64,000 bases of DNA, from contig NC_061064.1 of the NCBI RefSeq assembly GCF_021917145.1, forward strand, positions 4,197,203-4,261,202, in the 5' to 3' direction. This document shows positions 53,948 through 64,000 of the stretch, piece by piece. Below the pieces are notes generated by a model. That model did not search any database, was not told the origin of the DNA, and saw only the letters and a program-made list of their open reading frames with translations. The stretch's first letter is position 1. Each line of letters begins with the position of its first letter. The DNA comes from Hypomesus transpacificus. Taxonomy: Eukaryota > Chordata > Actinopteri > Osmeriformes > Osmeridae. A program made the position numbers and the translations under genes.

Positions 53948-56451
53948 GGGCACTGAAGGATTTGGAGGTTAAGCTGCTGTATCAGAATGGATGATTGTCT
54001 GGGCTCATGTTGTCTCTGTTCATCCAGAGTTGGAGACCTTAACTTTAACAGTTGATGGAGGCAGGACACCCCAGGTGGGTGGTCACTGGTTTTCTCGTCA
54101 AAGCTTACCTCAGAGTGGAATAACACTGCACCTTCAAGGAGGAGAATGGAGAGAATTAGTCTGGAATCACACAGAAACATATTTAATTTAAGAAGTCCCT
54201 GCTGCTCATTGGATTGAAGGGGACTAGTCAAAACATAAATAAACTTGAAGATGTGGGAATGCTGTTGGCCCCATTGAGCAGAAGGGGGCAGTAGAGGAAG
54301 ATGGCCTGTGAAATGGATTTATCTTTAAGAATTGTAAAATATATATAAATGAAAAGATCTTCTTGGTTGCACTTTTTAGGACTTTATCTGATTGTTTACA
54401 GCAATTGAAAGCTTGTCCTTGTGTATTTTAAAATTATTCATTTTTTTTATTCTTCTTTGCTCTTTGATCCGACTCTTTGAGTCCTTGTGTACCCCAAATA
54501 TTGAGTCATGGTAGTTTCAGTGTGTAGTACAGACTTGAATAGGTGTGATTTATTTCTTGCTTAGATAATAATAAACATAAAAGCGTAGTGGATGAATAAA
54601 TATTAACCATCAGTCTTAAGTTGATAATATTGACTTAGTGTCTTATTTAATTTGTTATGATGTTCATAATTATAATCTCTATAGAAAGCAGAATGCTTTC
54701 CTCTGCCTGTGTTTGTATTGATTTTCTCAGATCATGTTGTGACATTTTAAGGGAGACTTTTTGGGAAACACAACCTTTGTTTAATTTAAACCTTGCTCAA
54801 CCAGCCTTTCAATAGGGTTAAGGTTGGGGTTTGAAGTTCAATTTTGATCAGAACAGCAATATGTATTGAGGATATGCAATCCCTTGATAAAAAAGAACAC
54901 TTTTAATAATTTGATCGTAATTGTTTCAGGTAGTTGAATCAGGTAAATGCTTTAAGTGATCAACACACTTTTCAGATGGAACTCTAGATGCAAACGGTTA
55001 GCCCTTGTTTTGGCTTTGCAATGCAAGACAAGGGGTCTTCCCTCCAGGACACATGTCCAGCCCCTCATGATGAACATATTTGACATATATAGATGTACAT
55101 AAATAGTTTTCTTTCTTTATTGGTATGTGTTTTGTAAAAAATAAAAAATAAAGATATACAAAAAAGAAATATCAATCAATGTACATCTTGTCAATAAGAT
55201 AATGCAGTACTTGTGTATTTCAAAACTGCACAATGTAACAAATTATTTTGACTTACTCTCAGAGTTTGTATTGTATCCCTACAGCATATTTGATGTTACA
55301 GATAGGGAATGTCATACCATTGGAAAAAATGGAACTTGACAACCCCCGCCCACGTTTTAAGTAGAACTTCCAGAATTGCATACTCTTTGCATATAACACA
55401 AACTATCTTTGTTGGTGCTAAAAATATAAAATAATGTATTGATAATTTACTAAATTTAAAAACGTTGGCTTCAGCATACACATGCTCCTCGTGCATTTGC
55501 TGGCAGTCCTAACGTGGTCTGTTCTATAATGAGGGGCATTTAAAAAAAGATGAAAATCTTGAAATAACTTTTCATGTTTGGAGGCAATGCTTAAATTATC
55601 ATGTTTAATTTATTTTAAATAAATTATTTTTTAAACTCACTGTAGCTTGCTATACTTTGTAGTTTTTTGGGGTACAGACTACAAGGATCCCACCTCCGAC
55701 GTTGTATTCATTTACAGTGACAGATAGTCATTAACAAATGCAATAGCTTGTGATGACCCATTCATTTCCAGCTCTGAATAATGTTAAATGGGAAAAGAAA
55801 GAAGACAAAATGAAACGGGGGACTAGAATGTGAAGGGGTGAGGTGGGGGAAGGTGAAGGGCTGATAACAACTCTTGGGACTGGAAGCAACATTTGGGAGA
55901 AACAGTTGGTCTCCTCCTCCCGGATGCGCAATCCACTAACCATGTTTCAGCCAAGTTTTAAGAATCGTGCAACGTTTAGATTTTATTGAAACTACTACTA
56001 CCACAACCACATTCGTGATGATGACAAGACTTTTCTGTTTTTCATGTTATTACAGAACCAAAACAGCATGGTCGGGAAGTGTGGACCTCTTGCGGATAGT
56101 AGAGAATCGGCACGTTTACAAATTCAAAATAAATAACTAATAATTTACAACAGCATCCCCATTTAAAATGTTGTCACTAATGCCAATATGAGAAGTTGAT
56201 TTTATACTGTTTAAGTGGAAAGTATTTTAGATTACATTAATTGATAAAATATCTGTCAGACGACAACCAATAAGTAATGAGTTGTGTCGACATAAAGTTC
56301 ACAAGCCAATCATAGCACACTTCCTGCTCCAATAACCAATAACAATCGAAGGCGGGACCAAAGTAGTGCGTTTATATTCTTCCGTAACCGCGTAACTACT
56401 TATTCATTACTTGATCGGCTTTGAAGAAGCGGTGGTGCTAAACTGTACAAA
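53948..56451. other. c2cd2l 3' untranslated region and h2ax upstream region
   Basis: AT-rich. Poly(A) signals that could serve c2cd2l are at 54570-54575 and 54595-54600, with further AATAAA copies near 55140-55152. The last 190 bases are the h2ax promoter. No other exon was found. Confidence 0.5.
56267..56380 (+). promoter_or_regulatory. h2ax promoter with four CCAAT boxes
   Basis: CCAAT occurs at 56267-56271, 56306-56310, 56329-56333 and 56336-56340, followed by GGCGGGA (56351-56357, an E2F/Sp1-type word) and a TATA-like TTTATATTC at 56371. Repeated CCAAT boxes bound by NF-Y are usual for S-phase histone promoters. Confidence 0.65.
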
Positions 56452-56880
56452 ATGTCTGGAAGAGGAAAAACTGGAGGAAAGGCCCGTGCCAAGGCGAAGA
56501 CTCGTAGTTCCCGCGCAGGACTGCAGTTCCCTGTGGGCAGAGTCCATCGTCTGCTGCGGAAGGGAAACTACGCCGAAAGGGTTGGTGCTGGTGCTCCTGT
56601 TTACCTAGCTGCTGTGCTTGAATACCTCACTGCTGAGATCCTCGAGCTGGCTGGCAACGCTGCCCGAGACAACAAGAAGACTCGTATCATCCCTCGCCAT
56701 TTGCAGCTCGCCGTTCGCAACGACGAAGAATTGAACAAATTGCTTGGCGGGGTTACCATTGCCCAGGGAGGCGTCTTGCCCAACATCCAGGCTGTTCTGC
56801 TGCCGAAGAAAACCGGACAGGCTGCACCAAGTACTGGCAAGGCGGGAAAGAAGGCCTCCTCTCAGTCTCAAGAATACTAG
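56452..56880 (+). CDS. h2ax: histone variant H2A.X
   Basis: A single exon of 142 residues with no introns. It starts [20 protein letters not shown] and carries the H2A fold ([37 protein letters not shown]). It ends KASSQSQEY, so Ser139 lies in the SQEY motif that ATM/ATR/DNA-PK phosphorylate at DNA breaks. This tail separates it from canonical H2A. Downstream there is an AATAAA (57016-57021) but no obvious histone stem-loop, so the mRNA is probably polyadenylated. It sits between c2cd2l and hmbs as in human 11q23.3. Confidence 0.98.
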   Translation: MSGRGKTGGKARAKAKTRSSRAGLQFPVGRVHRLLRKGNYAERVGAGAPVYLAAVLEYLTAEILELAGNAARDNKKTRIIPRHLQLAVRNDEELNKLLGGVTIAQGGVLPNIQAVLLPKKTGQAAPSTGKAGKKASSQSQEY

Positions 56881-57015
56881 CAAGCTAACTAGTTAGCTAG
56901 TAACTAGTTAGCTGCAAGACGGACTAAACTCTCGAATTCGACATGCCCCCTCACTGGTTTTGCTAGATTCAAGCTTTCATCTGTTCCTTTTTAAGCGCAT
57001 GTTTTTTTTGGTTGC

Positions 57016-57021
57016 AATAAA
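57016..57021 (+). terminator. h2ax poly(A) signal
   Basis: AATAAA 136 bases past the stop. The usual replication-histone hairpin (GGCTCTTTTCAGAGCC type) is not seen between stop and signal; a different palindromic stretch of TAACTAGTTAGCTA words follows the stop at 56883-56913. Confidence 0.7.
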
Positions 57022-57108
57022 TGCGGTTTTATACAACTCACGGAGTGGCTCTGCAAAATTTTTCACTGTCGTTGTGGTATTGTAGGTAACTAGTTGAGTA
57101 AAATGTCC

Positions 57109-57327
57109 TTAACCCTGTTAGACCCCTTGTAAAACTACAACGTCACCTTTAGATCTTGCATTGCTCTTTTTTTTTTTTTTTTTAAAGACCAAATGTATCC
57201 AATAGCATTGCAAGACAATAGGACCCATTGGTTATGTAAATGTAGTCGTTCCAAAAAAAGTTATTTGCAATTGTGATTTTGAGAGCTAAAGGTGATGTTG
57301 AGATTAAGTCGGGTTTTACAGGGTTAA
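57109..57327. mobile_element. piggyBac-type MITE flanked by TTAA
   Basis: An element of 211 bases has TTAA on each side (57109-57112 and 57324-57327). Its ends are inverted repeats of about 40 bases with mismatches: CCCTGTTAGACCC..CACCTTTAG on the left and CTAAAGGTGATG..ACAGGG on the right. TTAA target sites and CCCT/AGGG ends are the piggyBac pattern. There is no coding capacity. A diverged relative lies at about 62500-62652. Confidence 0.75.
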
Positions 57328-60300
57328 TTTGTGTGATATTAGTGAACTCAAGTAGGCTTCCGATATCAGGGCCACAAACTCCATGCAGGTGAATTGCTAA
57401 AATCAGTTGATTTGAACATGTGTTCCAAAAGTGCACTCATGCCAGTAGGAAATCCGACAAAATGTTTGGTCTATTTCAATATCACTTAAAAATTACAAAA
57501 TCGTTAACCTTTTTGAATATGGAATGAAAGATTTTAATTGTATTAAAACAAACGTTCACAACAGAAAATCCTTAAATCAAATATACCGTTCGTGATAGTC
57601 ACTGATTTGTTACATTTAGGTATTCTGGCTAAATTTAGGACTCATTACGGCTGTCCCAAGTGATAAACGGACAACATTGCTCAGTAATGGTAAAAAGTAG
57701 GCACCCATTCATTTAATTTCCCACATCCCCATGAGTTACACAAATATGGTCATGCAAATTTATGCTTTGATCAAATTACCCCTAAAATATAATCTGCCCA
57801 TATATAGAGTAAACATTGGTGACTGCTTGCACAGTGTTTTGAAGTAATAATCAATTGCTTCAACGGACAACATTGAGCAGCCGAGCAGTAGTCGAAATGC
57901 CCATGGCTCCTTTGCTGAGCAGGCGAGTAGCCAGATCAACTCCCAGCTTCTCTGCTGCATCCTGGGAAGACTGTGGCATGTTGCGGGCTGTTATCCCAAC
58001 ATGCTGGGTGTCCGCTGGCTTTTTACCCTGAAATACAGAGGTGTCATGTAAAGACCCATGTATCATACCACCAAAAGAATACAGTGTTTAGGGCAGTCAG
58101 TTAGAGAAGCCTCTGACCTGTTTGCCAGTATCCACACTGGTCTGCATGTCCTCCTTCAAGCTTTCTGCGCCATCAAAGCTAAACACTGCCGCAGTCATGA
58201 AGAGCTGAAATGGGGGGAAACCATTAGGCCAAAGACACATCGTCTCCATTCCCATTTTGCTAAACGTGTCTGTCAGACTGGTAAAATGACAGTCAAGTTT
58301 CTTACCATTAAATCCTTTATTCTGTGTGAACAGCAACTGGTAGGCTGCAACTTTTCTCCTGAGGGCACAAAATAGACGGATCAAGAATGATCCCTGGCAG
58401 GCAGGACTGAGACAACCAGAATTGTTAACCTCTGTAGCATTTCTGTAAACGGCTGGATTTCACAGTCCTTTTCAACTGTTGCAGCTGCCAGCTGGTGGTC
58501 ACCTGGCTATGGCTATAGACAAGTAGAAATGTTAACTTGCCAGGTGTTTGAGGAAGGCACGCTCTGCAATGCAGCGGAGCACTGTATCTGGGTGGTGCAG
58601 GGTGGAAACCATCTCCAGGATGTCACTATCCTGCGCACGCACCTTTACTGCCAGGGCCCCCTGGGTGACATACAACAACAGAGCCTCAGAGTTCAAATGG
58701 AGCAGGAAAATATGCATTGTTAGATTGTCAAATATTTTTCGGGATTAAAATAGGTTTCAGATTTCTATCTTTTCAAATTGATATTCCACATGCACATGCA
58801 TGGCTGCGTGCTTACACACAATCATGCCACATTCAGTAACGGTTGTAACTGTTGCCAAACCAGGTGTTTCCTTTTGACGTGCCAGTAGTGGAACAACACC
58901 AATGTTTACATATGTAGATACGTATGTATGTCATAAAACAAATATTGCACATAAGTCTTCCTCAAAGACACCCCAAATTTGAATTTGGTCATTTCAACAA
59001 GATGTACCCACCTGGCCAACAGCATACATACAGTCTTCAGGTCCCAGAATCTGAAGAGAAAGATAACAGTCAAACCTTTCCTTTTTAGGGGCAGCAATAT
59101 AACTTATGATAAGCATGTAATATGCACCCTGCTGGCTAGACTGTACCTGACTGATTCGTCCTTCCCGGCCTGTCCTCTTCAGGCCTGCTACTGCTTGGAC
59201 GATGGCAGCGTACTCTTCCTTGTCATCGAGATTCTTAAGATGAATGTCGAGTTCACCTTGCTATTGTCGAAAAGTTAAGAAACAATATCAACATATGTAT
59301 ACATTTTGTGACTTACAGTTTATACACATTGAAAAACACAGTAGTTATGTGTTGGGCATACAATTTGCTTAAACTCCAGGTGGGGAAACCTCTTCTTCAG
59401 TTGGGCTGCCCGGCGCACAGAGCTTGTCCCAATCACACTGTCAAAAGAGACGACGTAATAAGAGCGGCTTGGTCTCTACTCTTCTCTGTCATACACTGAA
59501 TATATATTGCCTTGAAAAACTTTAGGGCCAAGGAGGTTGTATGCCCAAAACAGTATATTGCAAGACAGCCGTTCCTTTAATCTCCTCTTACTGGCATTCC
59601 TACCTGTCACTTGGCAAGGTGTCCAGAGTGAGTCCAGCATTCTTTGGATGAAGCACCACTGCATCAAGGGGGTTTTCACGTCTGGGGAAACACAGAACAA
59701 CATGTCAAAGAGGGTTCTGACCACAGAATGACTTAACTTCACAACGCATGGTGTTTCATTAAACAACATGACCACTACTATTAGTAATTGGACAGTCATT
59801 CATAGGGGGAATGTTAGACATTTCACCGGAATTACTGCTTCGTTTTGCAGCCTTGGCAGCAGTGTTTTAAACATTGTGGATGATGTAAGGTGTACACTCA
59901 CTGAAGCACAGCTCCAATAGTAGACCCTGGTGGCAGAGTAGTTGGAAGATCTTTCAAAGAGTGCACTACAATGTATACCCTGAAGGAGAGACAGCCCAAA
60001 CATGATTAGATTACTGTGAAAAATTACAGTGAACTAACCCTTGATTTGTACATTAGCCTCTCTGGCGTAACCATGTCATACACTTGTCAAAGTCCGCCAA
60101 GAACAATTTCAAGACCAAGACCATAATGCAATTCATTGTTTTGTCAATAGGAGTTATTTAACAGACTTGTTACAGGCCAATATGTTCAAAGAAGGGAGTG
60201 ATATCTGCTGTTTCATGTCCTGTGAAGCGCAGTGGCTCCTTGAGGATTAACATGTCAAATATAGTGATACTGTATTTAGAACATACTCATTCTTCTCCAA

Positions 60301-60626
60301 AGCATTCTCCAGTTCTTTAGTAAAAAGAACTTTCACGTCAATCTGAAACACCAAAGCACAATAATTAGATAATCTTGTAATCAGTCAAGCCTGTCTACTG
60401 AAATAAATCAAGTCAAGTCTCAAAATGCTTTTCTTAACTTCAGCTAACCTTTGGTAAAGCAGGGTCCTGGATTATGGCACCAATTGTGGATAGGGCAACT
60501 GCAGAGAAAATAACCAAGTTAGCAACGAATACTGCAAACACAGCCGTGGGCTCATCAGTTCCATTTGACTAGATTTGTCTAATATTGCCTAAAGACACTG
60601 AACTCTCTGTGAGTGCAGTTATGTTG

Positions 60627-61031
60627 TGTGACGTCACGAGAGGCTGGGTCCTGGAGGGGTGCTACATTCCCCGGAGGTGGCTGCAGCCCTGAGCAGCTGT
60701 GGCTCCCTCTGCTGGGGGAGTCGGGAGCTCCATCCCTCCCTCATAGCGGGGCGTTCCCGCGCACCTGGGACTGATCAGACGCTGATGACCAGAGGGGTTT
60801 TGTTTAAGAGGGAGAGCCACAGTTAGGTCGTGTGTGGGGTTTGGAGAGGAGGAGGATTTCTGCGCCAAGAAGAGGCGCCGTGTACGTTTTTTGAAATCCT
60901 ATGTGAGTTTGGGAGTTCTTTTGTTAATTCTGAAGATCTTTAATCAACTCCTTGTTTTTGTTTGACCCCGGTGTCTTCGCACTACTTTGAGCTGTCCCGC
61001 CAAGGGCTGTGTAGCTTCTCGTGGCGTCACA
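60627..61031. mobile_element. LTR-like element with 14-bp inverted ends
   Basis: The 405-bp block starts TGTGACGTCACGAG and ends CTCGTGGCGTCACA; these ends are inverted copies with one mismatch. TG...CA ends, a GC-rich first part and a T-rich region near 60895-60960 suit a lone LTR. The direct repeat AGTTA lies a few bases outside each end (60617-60621, 61034-61038) and may be a target duplication. No coding part is attached. It lies in an intron of the hmbs copy. A non-autonomous DNA element is the alternative. Confidence 0.5.
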
Positions 61032-61049
61032 GTAGTTAAACCCATCCAC

Positions 61050-61320
61050 TTCCGAACCAGGGGCGAATATAGGTTCCCACTTTTAGAGGGGCTAAGCCCC
61101 TAGATAAAACCTATTTTTTTTCCTGTAAACATTTTTTTAAATATGCTCTTAAATAGCGTCTTCTAGTGGGTTTTAGGAAGAGAAATGAACACATTTAGAT
61201 TTTAAAATATGAAAATAAAATGTATATAATTTATATATATTTTTTAATTATAATAATTTTTTGGGGGGGCTACTGAAACTTTTAGGGGGGCTCCAACCCC
61301 ATTTTCCTATCTGTTCCTTT
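61050..61320. repeat. AT-rich interspersed repeat, type uncertain
   Basis: It opens with GGGGCGAATATAGG, contains the palindrome GGGGCTAAGCCCC, then a long AT-rich core, and closes near GGGGGGCTCCAACCCC. This resembles non-autonomous hAT-like repeats of fish, but I could not define its ends. Confidence 0.35.
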
Positions 61321-61837
61321 TTGTTAGGGGATTGAAAGGCAGATGGAGAGAGGAGAGAAACACAGAGAGACAGAAAGCAGCCAAGAGAGGAGGATGAGAG
61401 TAAGTGTGTGATAGTGTTATTGTGTATGCATCTAAACCTTTTCTCACCTATTTCCAGATGGACATCTGGATACAGAGTCTTGAGTTTTTCAGCCACATAG
61501 TTTGTCTGGATGCGGGCCAGCTGTAATATAAACATTTCAGACCCCGATTAGTCGTTGTGAGATTGTTGCTGCCTCATATCCTATGAGTGTACGAAGACCC
61601 ACCTTTTTCAAAATGTATCTTTATCTTTCCAACAGAGAGATAAAGATACCAAAATGCCATTATTTCCCAAATCAATATTAATGGTATTGGATTACAAAGA
61701 TCCAAACTTGTATAAACAAATGGATGGTGTGCATTGTACTATCTGAATGGATGCGAATCGATCAATGAATCAACATGGAATGAATGAATGAGGTTATAAT
61801 TAAAATAGGTCAGTAAGTAAATCAAGAGAGGAAATGA

Positions 61838-61986
61838 CATGTAGTCATTTAGCAGACGCTCTTATCCAGAGCGACTTGCAGTATGTACTGGGGCATTCCC
61901 CCTGAGGCAAGTAGGGTGGCCGGGAATTGAACCAGCAACCTTCTGGTTAAAGGCCCGATACCTTTCCTGCTCAGCCATCTGACCCC
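61838..61986 (-). repeat. tRNA-related SINE fragment
   Basis: It carries TTTAGCAGACGCTCTTATCC and AGAGCGACTTGCAG, then GGCAAGTAGGGTGGCCGGG and a B-box-like GGGAATTGAACC, ending CATCTGACCCC. This is a fuller relative of the copy at 13721-13858. It lies in an intron of the hmbs copy. Confidence 0.7.
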
Positions 61987-62373
61987 AATAAAATCTGGTA
62001 TTACCTGGCTCTGTCTGGTCCCAATTCTGATGACTCGGCTCACTTCAACTCCATCCTGTTAAGAGAATAAAAGTATTTTTTTTTATAAACTTCTCCAGTT
62101 TGTACTATTTTAAGCCACTGATTAACTCCACACTAAAGCAAACACTTTCAACTCACTCGAATCACTTATATGGTCCTTCCTCCATGATACAGAAACTGAA
62201 TGATGGATCAATGTGCTGGGATATAAGCAACTACAATGATGGCTCACTGGGGTGTATGTGGAGATAACTGCAGCAAGAGGAAGCCCCTACTCTGAATCGC
62301 TCTTGTGTTCTGGGCCTCCACCTTTTTCTCCTGATAGCTTTGATAAATCAAGAATGGCAATTCATTGTGTCTG

Positions 62374-62424
62374 TCGGTGTATGTGTGTGTGTGTGTATGT
62401 GTGTGTATGTGTGTGTGTGTGTGA
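62374..62424 (+). repeat. GT/GTAT microsatellite
   Basis: A (GT)n tract with TATG interruptions, in the first intron of the hmbs copy. Confidence 0.85.
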
Positions 62425-62499
62425 CAGCAAGACAGAGAAGGGGGGTTGAGAAAGAGCAGTCTAATTGATACATGATTTTAAACAGTAGTCACTTTTAGC

Positions 62500-62652
62500 T
62501 CTTTAATTGCTCTTTTTTGTTGTTGTTGACATGTATCCAATAGCATTGCAAGGCAAGACAATATGAAAAAATATCTTAGGCTACTTGCAAATGTGTTTTT
62601 TTGGGAACTAAAGGTGATGTTGTAATTTTAAACCGGGTCTTACAGAGTTAGT
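62500..62652. repeat. diverged second copy of the TTAA-type MITE
   Basis: It shares TGTATCCAATAGCATTGCAA and CTAAAGGTGATGTTG with the element at 57109-57327. The right end is recognisable (GGTCTTACAGAGTTA) but the left end and TTAA sites are lost. It lies in the first intron of the hmbs copy. Confidence 0.6.
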
Positions 62653-63175
62653 GGGCCTCGGGAGGTGACTTACCTTGTGTGTCTGTCCCCCCTTCTTCAC
62701 CACTTTCCTGTTCACGCTGTCCATGTTGCTGTCCTTTTTTCTAGATTCAAACTATATGTTCTACAGTAGTCAGTTAGGGTTATTCAGCACATTTCTGATA
62801 CTTGCATATTCAGTTTACAAAGAATTATTGGTGTTAAATATTTCATTTGACTCATTTGAGAGAACCTCAACAGTGGTAATCCGGAAGATTTTACATTTCG
62901 TTTAGAGATTTGTTAGATGGACCCACCCAGTAATAAAATTGGACCCGCAAGCAATAAGTTCCTAAAACCCTTTAGAATACAATGGGAAGTTTAAAAACGC
63001 AGTCCCACCCACAAAAAAATAAGAAAATTAAGTCTCTGCAAAAAGTGCTGACCCTTATATTTTACATACCCTCTTGGTTGTTCACTTCAAGACGAATGGA
63101 AGTCCGGTTGCGTTCAAGTTCCTCCCAAGACTGAGAATGATTTCACTCTGACGGTTGTACGATGGCACGATCAAT

Positions 63176-64000
63176 ATATACGCTTCTAAATCCAGCCAAC
63201 ACCCCTCATCAATGTATCCAATTAATCAAGTTAATGCAAGTCCTTGCTTTGGGTGACAGGCGCCTAAGGTGACAAGAAGAGGGGGCCGCAGTTTGACTGA
63301 TGTTGCGCAAAAAGAATGTACAGTATTAAGTAAAGTACAGGCCCTGCACATCTGGTGCCCTAGGCGAAATGTATGAACAGAACAATTGAGTTATCAAAGT
63401 TGTCGAGTTCACCTTGCTATTGTCGAAAAGTTAAGAAACAATATCAACATATGTATATATTTTGTGACTTACAATTATACACATTGAAAAACACAGTAGT
63501 TATGTGTTAGAAACCCCCCGCCCCCCCCCGCCCGAGGAGCTCAAATCGTACTGCCGCCCCCCCCGCCCCCCCTGTGCCGCCCCCCCAAACGCAACACAGA
63601 GATATCACGTGGCGCGGTTGGCCCCCTCTGCTGGTACTGCGGGAGAGTTCATTAATGGATTCAACTGGGAAAATTCCGCCCCCCTCTTAATGCCACCCTA
63701 GGCGGCTGCCTAAGTCGCCTGTAGGAAGGACCGGTCCTGTGTGCCATCTACCTGCATTTAATTAAAATTAACGTGATCAACTGACAGAACCAGCTGAACC
63801 AGATGGTTCCCTGGTTTATCTCCCTCCCACCTGACACATATACGCTTCTAAATCCAGCCCACACTCCTCATCAATGTATCCAATTAATCAAGTTAATGCA
63901 AGTCCTTGCTTTGGGTGACAGGCGCCTAAGGTGACAAGAAGAGGGGGCCGCAGTTTGACTGATGTTGCGCAAAAAGAATGTACAGTATTCAGTAGGACAA
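63176..64000. repeat. direct repeat with 662-base spacing running off the right edge
   Basis: About 160 bases beginning ATATACGCTTCTAAATCCAG at 63176 recur at 63838 with few changes and continue to the window end. The spacing of 662 bases suggests a tandem duplication or a larger element repeated in the same direction. Confidence 0.8.
63338..63739. mobile_element. non-autonomous DNA-transposon-like element carrying an hmbs piece
   Basis: Left end CAGGCCCTGCACATCTGG then GCCCTAGGCGAAAT; right end GCCACCCTAGGCGGCTGCC then GGACCGGTCCTG. CAGG ends with internal CCTAGGCG words are typical of a common teleost hAT-like repeat. The ends are only loosely inverted and no 8-base target duplication is visible. 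It encloses a 108-bp copy of the hmbs locus (63401-63508) and a C-rich stretch at 63516-63590. Confidence 0.5.

Larger units (their letters stand above)
57860..62724 (-). pseudogene. hmbs: decaying copy of hydroxymethylbilane synthase (porphobilinogen deaminase)
   Basis: Exons: 62674-62724, 62005-62055, 61448-61520, 60449-60498, 60287-60342, 59902-59979, 59604-59681, 59362-59437, 59147-59260, 59012-59050, 58541-58660, 58306-58358, 58118-58204, 57860-58027. The first eleven stay in phase for 262 codons. Conserved motifs include [48 protein letters not shown] and ILGPEDCMYAVGQ. The exon with the cofactor cysteine (EKSCSLPVAVHTE) is 53 bases where 54 are expected, so the frame hits TAA and domain 3 is lost. 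The catalytic arginines matching human R167 and R173 are Gln and His (QGELDIHL for RGNLNTRL). The intron after FLKHL has a GC donor. Teleosts can have two hmbs genes, so this may be the spare one. A sequencing error in the short exon remains possible. Confidence 0.8.

Noticed and set aside
58420-58520. Possible extra hmbs exon (AAATVEKDCEIQPF in one frame)
   Set aside because: It resembles the expected SVPVAVHT exon only loosely, and the true counterpart with the cysteine lies at 58306-58358, so this is intron.

Overview
The window looks like a stretch of a ray-finned (teleost) fish chromosome. Genes are split by short GT-AG introns, a finTRIM/TRIM25-like gene with the fish-type exon pattern is present, and the DNA between genes carries CA/GA microsatellites, tRNA-related SINE pieces, small DNA transposons and lone LTRs typical of teleosts. 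I could not fix the species. Exon models were built by hand from splice sites, reading phase and remembered protein families; no alignment was run.

Layout, left to right: the 3' exons of an unidentified plus-strand gene (121-1591); a TRIM E3 ligase (2049-6353, +); ift22 (7871-8946, +); atp5mg (9323-10319, -); nherf4/pdzd3 (11065-15724, -); abcg4 (19595-27302, -); a small secreted cobalamin-binding-like protein (32056-32778, +); a secreted Cys-rich sushi protein (33633-34927, -); hinfp (36105-38756, -); dpagt1 (40055-42238, -); c2cd2l (43813-53947, +); h2ax (56452-56880, +); and an hmbs copy that appears to be decaying (57860-62724, -). For nearly every gene the hand-built exons join in phase, and total length agrees with the vertebrate family.

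From atp5mg to hmbs the gene content matches human 11q23.3 (HMBS, H2AX, DPAGT1, C2CD2L, HINFP, ABCG4, PDZD3), so this is an old conserved vertebrate block. It lacks NLRX1 and carries two secreted-protein genes between abcg4 and hinfp that I do not know from the human locus. Most genes are housekeeping: N-glycan initiation (dpagt1), ATP synthase (atp5mg), haem synthesis (hmbs), histone and cell-cycle functions (hinfp, h2ax), cilia (ift22), lipid transport (abcg4, c2cd2l).

The least ordinary things are: the hmbs copy, whose exon phases are intact but which has a one-base deletion in the cofactor-cysteine exon and has lost two catalytic arginines; a 108-bp piece of that gene copied into a transposon-like element near the right edge; a 41-bp triplication that repeats an abcg4 splice donor; a solo LTR inserted in a minisatellite in an abcg4 intron; a possible intron-retention isoform of nherf4 with a hydrophobic tail; and a TTAA-flanked piggyBac-type MITE.
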